Positions 18,981 through 27,458 of a stretch of 33,838 bases of DNA are shown here, piece by piece; the stretch's first letter is position 1; every line of letters starts with the position of its first letter. Under the pieces are notes generated by a model, which did no database searches, had not been told where the DNA came from, and was given only the letters and a program-made list of their open reading frames with translations. The DNA is from an uncultured SAR86 cluster bacterium (GTDB taxonomy: Bacteria; Pseudomonadota; Gammaproteobacteria; Magnimaribacterales; D2472), in assembly GCA_902515155.1 (NCBI GenBank), contig CABXTT010000012.1:1-33838 (forward strand), in the 5' to 3' direction. Both the position numbers and the translations under genes were made by a program.

Positions 18981-20345
18981 TTGAACTATTTTCTTGGAGC
19001 ATGCTTTCTTATAAGTGGGTTGTTAATTCTCTTCAAGCCTCTTTATGAAAAACTTACAGACTACTTCATTCTAAAACTAAACATTGCAGGGCTTCTTAAT
19101 ATTGCTTTTGGTTCGGCTATTTTCATATATGGAATATCTCAACCAGATTGGAGCGAAAGACTATGGTCAATTATTTTCATTGTATTTGGTGTTATTGCAG
19201 TTATTAAAGGTTTTTTATTATTCTTTTTCCCAAGACGTTCTGAGAAACTTACTCGGTATTTTGTTCAGCACTATTACAAATTTGTTTTACCAATGTCTGC
19301 TGTTTATATTTTTTTATCTTTATTAACAATTTCTACTGACTATATTGGGCCTCAAAATGATATTAATAAGTGCGAATCAGATTCTTATATAAGTGTTTTA
19401 TGTGGATTCTCAAACCCCGAAGACATTGAGATTACTCCAGATAAAAAATTTTTATTTATGTCAGAGTTTGGTGGTATCGGGCCTTATGAGGAACCTTCTG
19501 CTGGATATTTTGCGATGTTAGATCTTGAAAGTAACAAGAAAATAGTTCCAGAAATAGTTATTGGAAATAATGATTGGGGTAATCCAGAGTGTTCTAGAAG
19601 CACTTCAGATAGCTATGGTCCTCATGGTATTGATATGGTTCAAAGAAATGATGATTCTTATCAAATAGGTGTAATAAATCATTTTCCTAAAGAATCTATT
19701 GAAATGTTTGAGCTTTCTAAAAAGGATTCATCTTGGAGTCTCACTTGGCGAGGATGTATCAATGTTCCTGATGAATATTACTTTAACGACATAGGGCTCA
19801 AAAAGGATGGAAGTTTTTATGCTTCTCATATGTATAAGAGAGATATCACTTTTTCTGAGTGGCTTATGGTTACAATTTTTAAAAGTAATTCTGGGCACGT
19901 TGTTCTTTGGGAAGGAGACGAATTTAAGAAAATTCCTAATTCAGATGGGAGTGGTCCTAATGGAATAACTTTAGATGAAGTAAAAAACTTACTTTATATA
20001 AGTTACAACCAAGGAGATCAGATAGTTATCTTTGATCTGTCTGAACATATTAAAGTTAAAAGTTACTTTGTTCAATCACCAGATAATATTCATCTTGAAA
20101 GCAACTCTGCATGGATAACATCACTAGATTTTCAGCCAAATGATATTGGTGATTGTGATAAAAGAATTAGTTGCTCTCTTCCCTTTTCAGTTCATGAGCT
20201 GGATAGAAATTCATTGGAGTTAAAAAATAAATACTCATTTAGTAAAACAGTATTTGGTCTTCCAACAGTTGCAGTGCCTGTAAATGAAAAAATTTATATG
20301 GGTTCTTTTCATTCAGATCGAATAGGCTATTTTATAAAAGAATAA
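18981..20345 (+). CDS. Membrane-anchored paraoxonase/SMP-30-like beta-propeller protein (about 4 N-terminal TM helices plus PON-like domain), TTG start
   Basis: Hydrophobic segments about aa 1-20, 33-52, 61-83, 100-117. PON-like motifs NPEDIEI, YGPHGID, VINHF, FNDIGLKKDGSFYASH, GPNGITLDE..LLYIS, SPDNIHLES..AWIT. Start directly abuts the previous stop with GGGGG upstream. Confidence 0.8.
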   Translation: MNYFLGACFLISGLLILFKPLYEKLTDYFILKLNIAGLLNIAFGSAIFIYGISQPDWSERLWSIIFIVFGVIAVIKGFLLFFFPRRSEKLTRYFVQHYYKFVLPMSAVYIFLSLLTISTDYIGPQNDINKCESDSYISVLCGFSNPEDIEITPDKKFLFMSEFGGIGPYEEPSAGYFAMLDLESNKKIVPEIVIGNNDWGNPECSRSTSDSYGPHGIDMVQRNDDSYQIGVINHFPKESIEMFELSKKDSSWSLTWRGCINVPDEYYFNDIGLKKDGSFYASHMYKRDITFSEWLMVTIFKSNSGHVVLWEGDEFKKIPNSDGSGPNGITLDEVKNLLYISYNQGDQIVIFDLSEHIKVKSYFVQSPDNIHLESNSAWITSLDFQPNDIGDCDKRISCSLPFSVHELDRNSLELKNKYSFSKTVFGLPTVAVPVNEKIYMGSFHSDRIGYFIKE

Positions 20346-20349
20346 ATCT

Positions 20350-21180
20350 ATGGCTCTAAAATTTAATTTTGAAAGCTTAGATAATAAGCTACCCAAAAGA
20401 GATATTAATTCACATAAAGGCAATAACGGAAGAGTTTTGATTGTTGCTGGATCTGAAGGTATGGGTGGAGCAGGAATTCTTGCCTCTGAGGCAAGTCTTT
20501 TTTCTGGCTCAGGCTTGGTCAGCTTGTTTACACATAAATCAAATGTAAGTGCTTCTCTTGAACGTAATCCTGAAATAATGGTACTTGGCATTGATGACTG
20601 TATAGAATATTCAAATAACTTAGACGTTTTATTGATTGGTCCGGGGCTTGGAAGCGATAAATGGTCAAAACTTATGTCAAAGTATCTTGATCAAGTTAAT
20701 AAAAATATTTGCTTAGTTGTTGATGCAGGAGGTCTTAGTTTTTTAAAATCTACTCCTTTAGTTTTAGAATGTAAAAGTACAATTTTGACACCTCATCCAG
20801 GAGAAGCAGCCAACTTATTAGATACAACAGTAGAAGCTATTCAAGGAGATAGAGAAAATTCTGCAAAAAAAATAGCAGAAAAGTATGGGGTATCAGCTGT
20901 TATTTTAAAAGGGCATAAAACAGTAGTATTTTTAAGTGGCACTGATAGGACTTTCGTGAGTGATATTGGAGGTCCAGAGCTAGCTTCTGCTGGCACAGGA
21001 GATGTTTTAGCTGGCATTCTCAGTGCCCTTCTTGCTCAAAATATGAATCTTGAAGATGCTTGTTTATTAGCTGTTGCAGTTCATTCTAAAGCTGGTATAA
21101 ATTTCAAAGAGGATATTGGAGAAATTGGTTTAAACGCTTCGGCTTTAATTCCATTAATTAGGAAGTTACTTAATCAATGA
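20350..21180 (+). CDS. nnrD: ADP/ATP-dependent NAD(P)H-hydrate dehydratase domain (stand-alone, no epimerase domain)
   Basis: RDINSHKGNNGRVLIVAGSEGMGGAGILA; LLIGPGLG; LTPHPGEAANLL; GTGDVLAGILSALLAQ. Confidence 0.92.
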   Translation: MALKFNFESLDNKLPKRDINSHKGNNGRVLIVAGSEGMGGAGILASEASLFSGSGLVSLFTHKSNVSASLERNPEIMVLGIDDCIEYSNNLDVLLIGPGLGSDKWSKLMSKYLDQVNKNICLVVDAGGLSFLKSTPLVLECKSTILTPHPGEAANLLDTTVEAIQGDRENSAKKIAEKYGVSAVILKGHKTVVFLSGTDRTFVSDIGGPELASAGTGDVLAGILSALLAQNMNLEDACLLAVAVHSKAGINFKEDIGEIGLNASALIPLIRKLLNQ

Positions 21181-21638
21181 AAAAATTAATTTTACAAAAT
21201 GATGATGCAACTAATGAGCTAGGGGCCCAAATTGCCAAAGAAATAAATAAATCAAATAGCAATTGTATTGAAATTCATCTTGAGGGTGATTTGGGTGCGG
21301 GTAAAACATTTATCTCAAGATCGATAATAAAAAATTGTGGATGGCAAGAACTAGTTAAAAGCCCTACTTATACTTTATGTGAAGAGTATGATTTTAACGA
21401 ATTATTATTCCTACATATTGATTTATATAGAACAGAGGAAGCCCAAGACATTGAAATTTTTAATTTGGATAGAAAAATAGATTCAAAAAAAATTATCCTT
21501 ATTGAATGGCCAGAAAGATTACAATGTCAAAGAAATTTTGATTTGAAAATTGTTTTTAAGCATCTTGAAAAAGGTAGGGAGATATCCCTCCTAACTAAAG
21601 GTAATATTTTTTCTGATTGGGTAAAGAATTATGAATAA
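21177..21638 (+). CDS. tsaE: tRNA t6A biosynthesis ATPase TsaE
   Basis: LEGDLGAGKTFISRSI P-loop; KSPTYTLCEEY; HIDLYR; LIEWPERL. Confidence 0.95.
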   Translation: MKKLILQNDDATNELGAQIAKEINKSNSNCIEIHLEGDLGAGKTFISRSIIKNCGWQELVKSPTYTLCEEYDFNELLFLHIDLYRTEEAQDIEIFNLDRKIDSKKIILIEWPERLQCQRNFDLKIVFKHLEKGREISLLTKGNIFSDWVKNYE

Positions 21639-22881
21639 ATTAATTGGGTTATTAATTATTACAAGTTTTGTCCAATCCAATGAATTATCTTTACAAAAAA
21701 TCGAAGAAATTGAAGATGCAAATATCAAAATTACATTTGAGATGGATAGAGTTGCATATGTTAATTCATATGCTTTAGAAAACCCTTCTCGAATTGTTCT
21801 TGAGGTTAATCAAACTAGTCTCAAAATGCCTATAAACGAAGCATATAATTATCCAATCAAAAAAGTCAGAGCATCCTCTGATAATGATCTTACAAGAGTT
21901 GTGATTGATTTGTACGAATCTGTATATTGGCGTAAACCAATTCAATCTCAAGCAGATAAAAATGTTCTATTAGAACTTCAGATTAAAAAAGATAGAAATC
22001 TTAAAAAAAATAACAGAGATATCATAATCGCTATTGATGCTGGACATGGTGGTAAATATCCAGGTGCAGTTGGGCCAAATAATATATTAGAAAAAGATGT
22101 AACTTTACTGATTGCAAAAGAATTAGAAAGAACATTAAGAGATACAAAAGGCTATCAAGCTGTAATGATAAGAGATAATGATGAGACGATCAGTTTAAAT
22201 GAAAGATATCAATATGCTAGAAAATCTGGTGCAGATATTTTTGTTTCCATTCATGCAGACGGTTTTAGACTAGAGTCAGTAAAAGGTGCTTCTGTCTTCA
22301 TATGGTCTGATGAGGCATCAAGCACTATAGCAATGAATTTATCAGAAAAACAAAGAAAAAGAATACAGGCAGACATAAAAAACTTAAAACCAAATGATTT
22401 TGATGAAGATGCAGCAAGAAATAAATATCCTGAAATTTATGAAAATAAGATTAATCAGAGCAAAATTTTAGGTACTAAAATTCTTGATCAACTAAAAAGA
22501 GATCCTTATACAAAAATTCACAAAAAAAATGTCGAATATGCTGACTTTAGAGTCTTAAAATCAATTGATATTCCATCCATATTAGTAGAGTCAGGCTTCA
22601 TAACAAATCCAGAAGATGCAAAAAGGCTCAAAGGAAAGGCAGGAAGGCGCATGATAGCCAGATCTGTCTTTCTTGGAATACATAATTACTTCAAAGAGGT
22701 GCCGAAACCAAATACTTTTATGGAAAAGGATCCAGGTTACGTTATGTATGAAATTCAAAAGGGAGACGTTGTATCAGAAATAGCAATAAGATTTGGAGTT
22801 ACGGTTGAAGAGATAAATGACACTAATCAATTAAACAATAAATCTATATATCCAGGTCAATTAATAAAAATAATTATTTAA
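21631..22881 (+). CDS. N-acetylmuramoyl-L-alanine amidase with AMIN and C-terminal LysM domains (AmiB/AmiC type)
   Basis: IAIDAGHGGKYPGAVGPNNILEKDVTLLIA; VSIHADGF; ILVESGFITNPEDAKRL; C-terminal YEIQKGDVVSEIAIRFGVTVEEINDTNQL LysM. Confidence 0.95.
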   Translation: MNKLIGLLIITSFVQSNELSLQKIEEIEDANIKITFEMDRVAYVNSYALENPSRIVLEVNQTSLKMPINEAYNYPIKKVRASSDNDLTRVVIDLYESVYWRKPIQSQADKNVLLELQIKKDRNLKKNNRDIIIAIDAGHGGKYPGAVGPNNILEKDVTLLIAKELERTLRDTKGYQAVMIRDNDETISLNERYQYARKSGADIFVSIHADGFRLESVKGASVFIWSDEASSTIAMNLSEKQRKRIQADIKNLKPNDFDEDAARNKYPEIYENKINQSKILGTKILDQLKRDPYTKIHKKNVEYADFRVLKSIDIPSILVESGFITNPEDAKRLKGKAGRRMIARSVFLGIHNYFKEVPKPNTFMEKDPGYVMYEIQKGDVVSEIAIRFGVTVEEINDTNQLNNKSIYPGQLIKIII

Positions 22882-24866
22882 TTGATATCAATAGGATCAA
22901 TATCGAAAGCCCATTTTACTTTTTTAGATTCTGGCCATTTATCAAATTCTACTGTTAAAAATTTAAGTACTTTATTTAAGAACGTTTTCTTTGAAGACTG
23001 AATATAAATATGATGTCTATAGTTACCTTTTGACTTTGATATTAGTGATGGCAATGGTCCGATAATATTAATACCTCTTCTGTTTGAAAGAGTTAAAACT
23101 GCCTTTTCTAAAAAATCTAAATTGCTTTTTTGTGTTGGTGAGGAACTTCTAAGCAAACATAGAGTTGAATATGGTGGGAGATTCATCTTCATATTATTAT
23201 CTAAGCATTGTTTTGCAAAATTCATATAATTCCCTGTCTTAATCTTATTAAGATTAATATCATCGGGGTATCTTGTTTGGATAATTACTTTTGCCAGATT
23301 ATTGTTCCTGCCAGCTCTTCCTGATACTTGAATAAGCAACTGGGATATCTTTTCTAAAGCATTAATTTCAGGTGATATTAATCCATTATCTGCATTTAAA
23401 ATTACACTTAATGTAACTTTCGGAAAATCATGTCCCTTTGCTAACATCTGAGTTCCTACAAGAATGGCGGCTTCAGAAGAATGAATTTTTTTTACAATAG
23501 CCTCCATTGCACCAACTTTTTTTGTTGAATCATGATCAACCCTTATTATTGATGTTTTTGGAAAACTGCTTTCAAGAACCTCTTCCACACGCTCAGTACC
23601 AGCTCCATGAAAATGAAATTCGTCTTCATTGCATACAGGGCAACATTTGTTAACAGCATAAGCGGATTCGCACCTATGGCATATCAGTCTATTTCTTGAT
23701 TGATGGAATACTAAATTAGTATCACATGACTTGCATTCAGCCACCCACCCACAAGAGCCACATTGATATAAAGGAGCAAAACCTCTTCTATTAATAAAAA
23801 CTAATACTTGCTCTCCTTTATTAATTACATTCTGCATAACACTTATTGTTTCCATAGCAAGACCACCAATCAAAGGACTGTTGTTAATATCAAGAGCTAT
23901 TAACTTTGGAGGCTTTCTGCCATCAACTCTGCTTAAAATGTCTACTTTTTTAAATTTCTTTTCTCCAACAAGTTTTAAAGATTGAAGCGATGGAGTTGCA
24001 GAGCCAAGTACAATTGGAATATCTTGTAATTGAGATCTCTTAATGCCAAGGTCTCTTGCAGAAAATTTGAATCCCTCTGATTGTCTAAATGACTGATCGT
24101 GCTCTTCATCTATTATTATCAATCCAATGTCTTTCAAAGGCATAAGAACTGCAGATCTGGTGCCTATTATAATTTTTATATTTCCAAATTTAGCTTTTAA
24201 CCAAATTTTTAATCTTTTACTAGGAGTCTGCCTTGAATGATATAAGCCAATCTCTCCATCAAATCTATCTTCAAATCTAGAGAGCAACTGAGGAGTTAAG
24301 TTAATTTCAGGAACTAAAATTAATACAGCTTTGTTTTTCCTTATGCAGTCCTCAGCAAGTCTTAAATAAACTTCAGTTTTGCCTGAGCCTGTTACTCCAT
24401 ACAATAGCGAGGGTAAAAAACCCTTAGCCTTAGATAATTCTTTTACAGCTTTATTCTGATCCTTGGTAAGATTAAATTTTTTATCTTCTTCATTTATAGA
24501 ATATTCAGATATTTTTTCAATGGGTTCAATTTTATTATTATTTATTTTTCGTAATTGAGTTGGAATAAACGTATTGAAAACCTCTCCTATAGGATGATGA
24601 TAATAATCTGAAGCCCATAAAATAGAGTTAAAAATAGATTTTTCAAATAAAGGATATGCATCCATGATTGAAATAATCTCTTTGATAGCCCCTATTTTTC
24701 CTAATAATTGTGGTTTTTGAATGTTTTTATTAATTACTCCTACCAGTAATCTATTACCAAAAGGTATTGATACTCTTGTTCCTTTTTTTATTTTCAATTC
24801 AGAGCTATATGTAAAACATTGTCTCAACGGCAGTGAAACAGCAACATCATAATAAAAAATATTCAT
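22878..24866 (-). CDS. priA: Primosomal protein N' (replication restart helicase)
   Basis: LLYGVTGSGKTEVYLRLAE Walker A; IIDEEHDQSF; four paired-Cys zinc sites CGSCGW..CKSC..CHRCES..CPVC; GTQMLAKGHDFPKVTL; QVSGRAGR. Confidence 0.97.
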   Translation of the reverse strand: MNIFYYDVAVSLPLRQCFTYSSELKIKKGTRVSIPFGNRLLVGVINKNIQKPQLLGKIGAIKEIISIMDAYPLFEKSIFNSILWASDYYHHPIGEVFNTFIPTQLRKINNNKIEPIEKISEYSINEEDKKFNLTKDQNKAVKELSKAKGFLPSLLYGVTGSGKTEVYLRLAEDCIRKNKAVLILVPEINLTPQLLSRFEDRFDGEIGLYHSRQTPSKRLKIWLKAKFGNIKIIIGTRSAVLMPLKDIGLIIIDEEHDQSFRQSEGFKFSARDLGIKRSQLQDIPIVLGSATPSLQSLKLVGEKKFKKVDILSRVDGRKPPKLIALDINNSPLIGGLAMETISVMQNVINKGEQVLVFINRRGFAPLYQCGSCGWVAECKSCDTNLVFHQSRNRLICHRCESAYAVNKCCPVCNEDEFHFHGAGTERVEEVLESSFPKTSIIRVDHDSTKKVGAMEAIVKKIHSSEAAILVGTQMLAKGHDFPKVTLSVILNADNGLISPEINALEKISQLLIQVSGRAGRNNNLAKVIIQTRYPDDINLNKIKTGNYMNFAKQCLDNNMKMNLPPYSTLCLLRSSSPTQKSNLDFLEKAVLTLSNRRGINIIGPLPSLISKSKGNYRHHIYIQSSKKTFLNKVLKFLTVEFDKWPESKKVKWAFDIDPIDIN

Positions 24867-24891
24867 TTTTTAATTGTAATGGAGATAATTT

Positions 24892-24920
24892 TTGATATAG
24901 TTCTCATCCTAATTTAGATT
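24892..24920 (+). promoter_or_regulatory. Putative sigma70 promoter of rpmE2 (TTGATA-N17-TAGATT)
   Basis: -35 24892-24897, -10 24915-24920, ATG 24926. Confidence 0.5.
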
Positions 24921-24925
24921 TTATT

Positions 24926-25174
24926 ATGAAAAAAGATATACATCCTGAATACCGCGAAGTTTTATTCCATGACACTGGTGTAGATAAGTACTTCATAATC
25001 CGTTCAACGCTAGACACAACTCAAACGAAAGAATGGGAAGATGGAAAAACTTATCCATATTATGCTGTTGATATATCTTCTGCTTCACATCCTTTTTACA
25101 CTGGTAAACAAAAAATTATTGATACTGGTGGTAGAGTTCAAAAATTTGAAGAGAGATTTGGTAAAAAGAAATAA
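24926..25174 (+). CDS. rpmE2: 50S ribosomal protein L31 type B (zinc-independent, no CxxC)
   Basis: [66 protein letters not shown]; contains no cysteine. Confidence 0.95.
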   Translation: MKKDIHPEYREVLFHDTGVDKYFIIRSTLDTTQTKEWEDGKTYPYYAVDISSASHPFYTGKQKIIDTGGRVQKFEERFGKKK

Positions 25175-25179
25175 ATTAA

Positions 25180-25635
25180 TCAATTTAGACCAGAACTCCC
25201 AAAACCTTTTTCACCTCTTTCAGTTTCTTCAAAATCCTCTACAACATTAAATTTTGCCTGAACTACAGGAACAATAATCATCTGAGCTATCCTATCACCT
25301 GGATTAATTTCAAAATCATTGCTGGATCTATTCCATGCAGGAACCATTAATTCACCTTGGTAATCCGAGTCAATTAATCCAACTAAATTACCAAGCACAA
25401 TTCCATGTTTAGACCCAAGACCAGATCTTGGTACAACTAATGCAGCAAGATCACTATCTTCAAGATACATCGCAAAACCTATTGGAATCAAATGTGAAGA
25501 ACCTGCTTCTAGAGTTATTTTCTCATCAAGGCAAGCTCTAAGGTCCAACCCTGCGGAGCCCTTAGTCTTATATTCAGGCAATGGAATAGACTTACCCATA
25601 AGAGGATTAATAATTTTTATTTTTACATCTTTCAA
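25180..25635 (-). CDS. dut: dUTP diphosphatase
   Basis: [63 protein letters not shown]. Confidence 0.97.
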   Translation of the reverse strand: MKDVKIKIINPLMGKSIPLPEYKTKGSAGLDLRACLDEKITLEAGSSHLIPIGFAMYLEDSDLAALVVPRSGLGSKHGIVLGNLVGLIDSDYQGELMVPAWNRSSNDFEINPGDRIAQMIIVPVVQAKFNVVEDFEETERGEKGFGSSGLN

Positions 25636-26126
25636 AGTTTAAGCTCCTTAGGTTTGATAAACGATTTTAACGTACATTTTTTTAAAGGCACGTCTTTCCA
25701 AAGATTTTCTGTTGTAATTTCTGCTAATGAGCATGTTGGAAATTTAATAAGCCTTTGCTCTGTAAGTTCTTCTACCAAATAATGCATAGTTGGATTATGG
25801 CCAACCAATAATACTGATGAAATTGATTCTTTTAAGCTTTTAATTAGACTAGAAACTTCTGAGATTCCACCAAAATATAGTTCATCCAAATAATCAGCCT
25901 GATTAATAGGAAAATTAAATCCATCAGAGCATAAATCAAATGTTTGTTTAGTTCTTTCTGAACTACTACAGTAAACTTTATCTACTGAATAATTATTTTT
26001 TCTAACATATTCTGAAATTTTTGCTGCATTATTGATACCTCTTTTAGATAAAGGTCTGTCAAAATCTTGTTGTCCTAAATTGCTCCAATCTGATTTAGCG
26101 TGTCTTAGTAAGAAAATTTGTTTCAT
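25632..26126 (-). CDS. Histidine phosphatase family protein (SixA-like)
   Basis: [11 protein letters not shown] (RHG variant), [32 protein letters not shown]. Confidence 0.92.
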   Translation of the reverse strand: MKQIFLLRHAKSDWSNLGQQDFDRPLSKRGINNAAKISEYVRKNNYSVDKVYCSSSERTKQTFDLCSDGFNFPINQADYLDELYFGGISEVSSLIKSLKESISSVLLVGHNPTMHYLVEELTEQRLIKFPTCSLAEITTENLWKDVPLKKCTLKSFIKPKELKL

Positions 26127-26133
26127 AATAGTA

Positions 26134-26162
26134 TTGCTATGTCTGTCAGGGTTATATAAAAT
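26134..26162 (+). promoter_or_regulatory. Putative sigma70 promoter of rpmB (TTGCTA-N17-TAAAAT)
   Basis: -35 26134-26139, -10 26157-26162, ATG 26172. Confidence 0.55.
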
Positions 26163-26171
26163 CGCGTTTCA

Positions 26172-26408
26172 ATGAGTAAAATATGTCAAGTAACAGGTAA
26201 GATACCACAGTCTGGGAACAATGTTTCTCATGCTAAAAATAGGACTAAAAGAAAGTTCTTTCCTAACCTGCATACGCATAAATTCTGGGTAGAATCAGAA
26301 AATAGATTCGTCAATCTTAAAGTCTCAGCTAAAGGCATGAGAATTATAGATAAAAAAGGAATCAGTGAAGTTCTTAAAGATTTAAGAGCTAACGGTCAAA
26401 AAGTCTAA
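26172..26408 (+). CDS. rpmB: 50S ribosomal protein L28
   Basis: [64 protein letters not shown]. Confidence 0.97.
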   Translation: MSKICQVTGKIPQSGNNVSHAKNRTKRKFFPNLHTHKFWVESENRFVNLKVSAKGMRIIDKKGISEVLKDLRANGQKV

Positions 26409-27403
26409 TCATAACTAGCTTCTTGAGCTAAAAATACAGCTTCTTTTTGAAGCTTTCCTAGTTTTTCAACTCCGATGGTATCTTCAATAAAAGAGCCCCA
26501 TTCTGCAATAGATTCATCTATTTTAGCTCCTATTAAAACAGGAAACTCTTTGTTGGCTGAAGCATAATCACCCTGAGCTTCTTCTGAAGATAAATACTCT
26601 AATAATTTAATTGCTTCTAGTTTATTTTTTGAAGTTTTGACAAGGCCAGCTCCAGATATGTTTACATGAACTCCTCTATCATTTTGATTTGCCCAAAATA
26701 ATTCTAAATTATCATACGCAGAATCAGATAAAAGTCTTGCTAAATAGTATGTATTAACGATCGTAAATCCGCACTGCCCACTTGAAACAGCCTTTAGTGC
26801 ATTAGTGTCATTTGAAAAAACATCTGTAGCTAAGTTTTTAACCCAACCCTGAACTACTTTCTGAGTCTTCTCAAAACCATTGGCATCTATCATGCTAGCT
26901 ATCAAGGATCTGTTATAAACCTTCTTTGAGGTTCTTAAACATAATTTACCATTCCATTTTGGATAGGATAGATCTTCATAAGAAGAAAAATCTTCTTTTG
27001 AAAACTGATCATTAGAAAATACTATTGTTCTTGCTCTTTTTGATAAACCAAACCATTCTCCATCAACATCTCTTAGATGAGATGGAATATTAGTATTTAA
27101 AATTTCAGATTTAACACTTTCAAGAATTCCTCTTTCAGATGCCTGCCATAAGACACCGGCATCAACTGTCATAAAGATATCTGCCTTTGAATCTTTTCCT
27201 TCAATATCTATTCTTTCCATAAGTTGCTGAGCATTTCCAGAGAGCAGAGTTACTTCGATACCAGTTTTCTCAGAATATCTTTCTAATATGGGTTCAATTA
27301 GCTGAGGTTGTCTGGAAGTGAATATTGTTAGTGAATCTTGAGTATTATCTTGACTGCATGAAACTAAAATTATTATTGCTAAAGCTAGAGTAAGATTTTT
27401 CAT
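26405..27403 (-). CDS. Fe(III) ABC transporter substrate-binding protein (FbpA/IdiA-like), lipoprotein
   Basis: Lipobox [70 protein letters not shown]. Confidence 0.92.
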   Translation of the reverse strand: MKNLTLALAIIILVSCSQDNTQDSLTIFTSRQPQLIEPILERYSEKTGIEVTLLSGNAQQLMERIDIEGKDSKADIFMTVDAGVLWQASERGILESVKSEILNTNIPSHLRDVDGEWFGLSKRARTIVFSNDQFSKEDFSSYEDLSYPKWNGKLCLRTSKKVYNRSLIASMIDANGFEKTQKVVQGWVKNLATDVFSNDTNALKAVSSGQCGFTIVNTYYLARLLSDSAYDNLELFWANQNDRGVHVNISGAGLVKTSKNKLEAIKLLEYLSSEEAQGDYASANKEFPVLIGAKIDESIAEWGSFIEDTIGVEKLGKLQKEAVFLAQEASYD

Positions 27404-27424
27404 ATTTTTGTATCTTTAAGAAAA

Positions 27425-27443
27425 CGTAATGATAATCAATTGC
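27425..27443 (-). promoter_or_regulatory. Putative Fur box upstream of the Fe(III)-binding protein gene
   Basis: cgtaatgataatcaattgc vs consensus GATAATGATAATCATTATC: 14/19 identities by eye, including 12 contiguous (TAATGATAATCA). Confidence 0.75.
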
Positions 27444-27457
27444 ATTTAGAACTTCAA
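27429..27457 (-). promoter_or_regulatory. Putative sigma70 promoter (TTGAAG-N17-TATCAT on minus strand) overlapping the Fur box
   Basis: Minus-strand -35 = complement of 27452-27457, -10 = complement of 27429-27434, spacing exactly 17; -10 lies inside the Fur box. Confidence 0.6.
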
Positions 27458-27458
27458 T

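Noticed and set aside
18250-19326. ORFs 18250-18450 and 19084-19326 (+)
   Set aside because: Hydrophobic frame-shifted readings inside the alpha/beta hydrolase and TM-PON genes.
20313-20591. Minus-strand ORF 20313-20591
   Set aside because: Antisense to nnrD start; no domain evidence.
25041-25250. 69-aa + strand ORF overlapping rpmE2
   Set aside because: Out-of-frame reading of rpmE2 running into the convergent dut gene.
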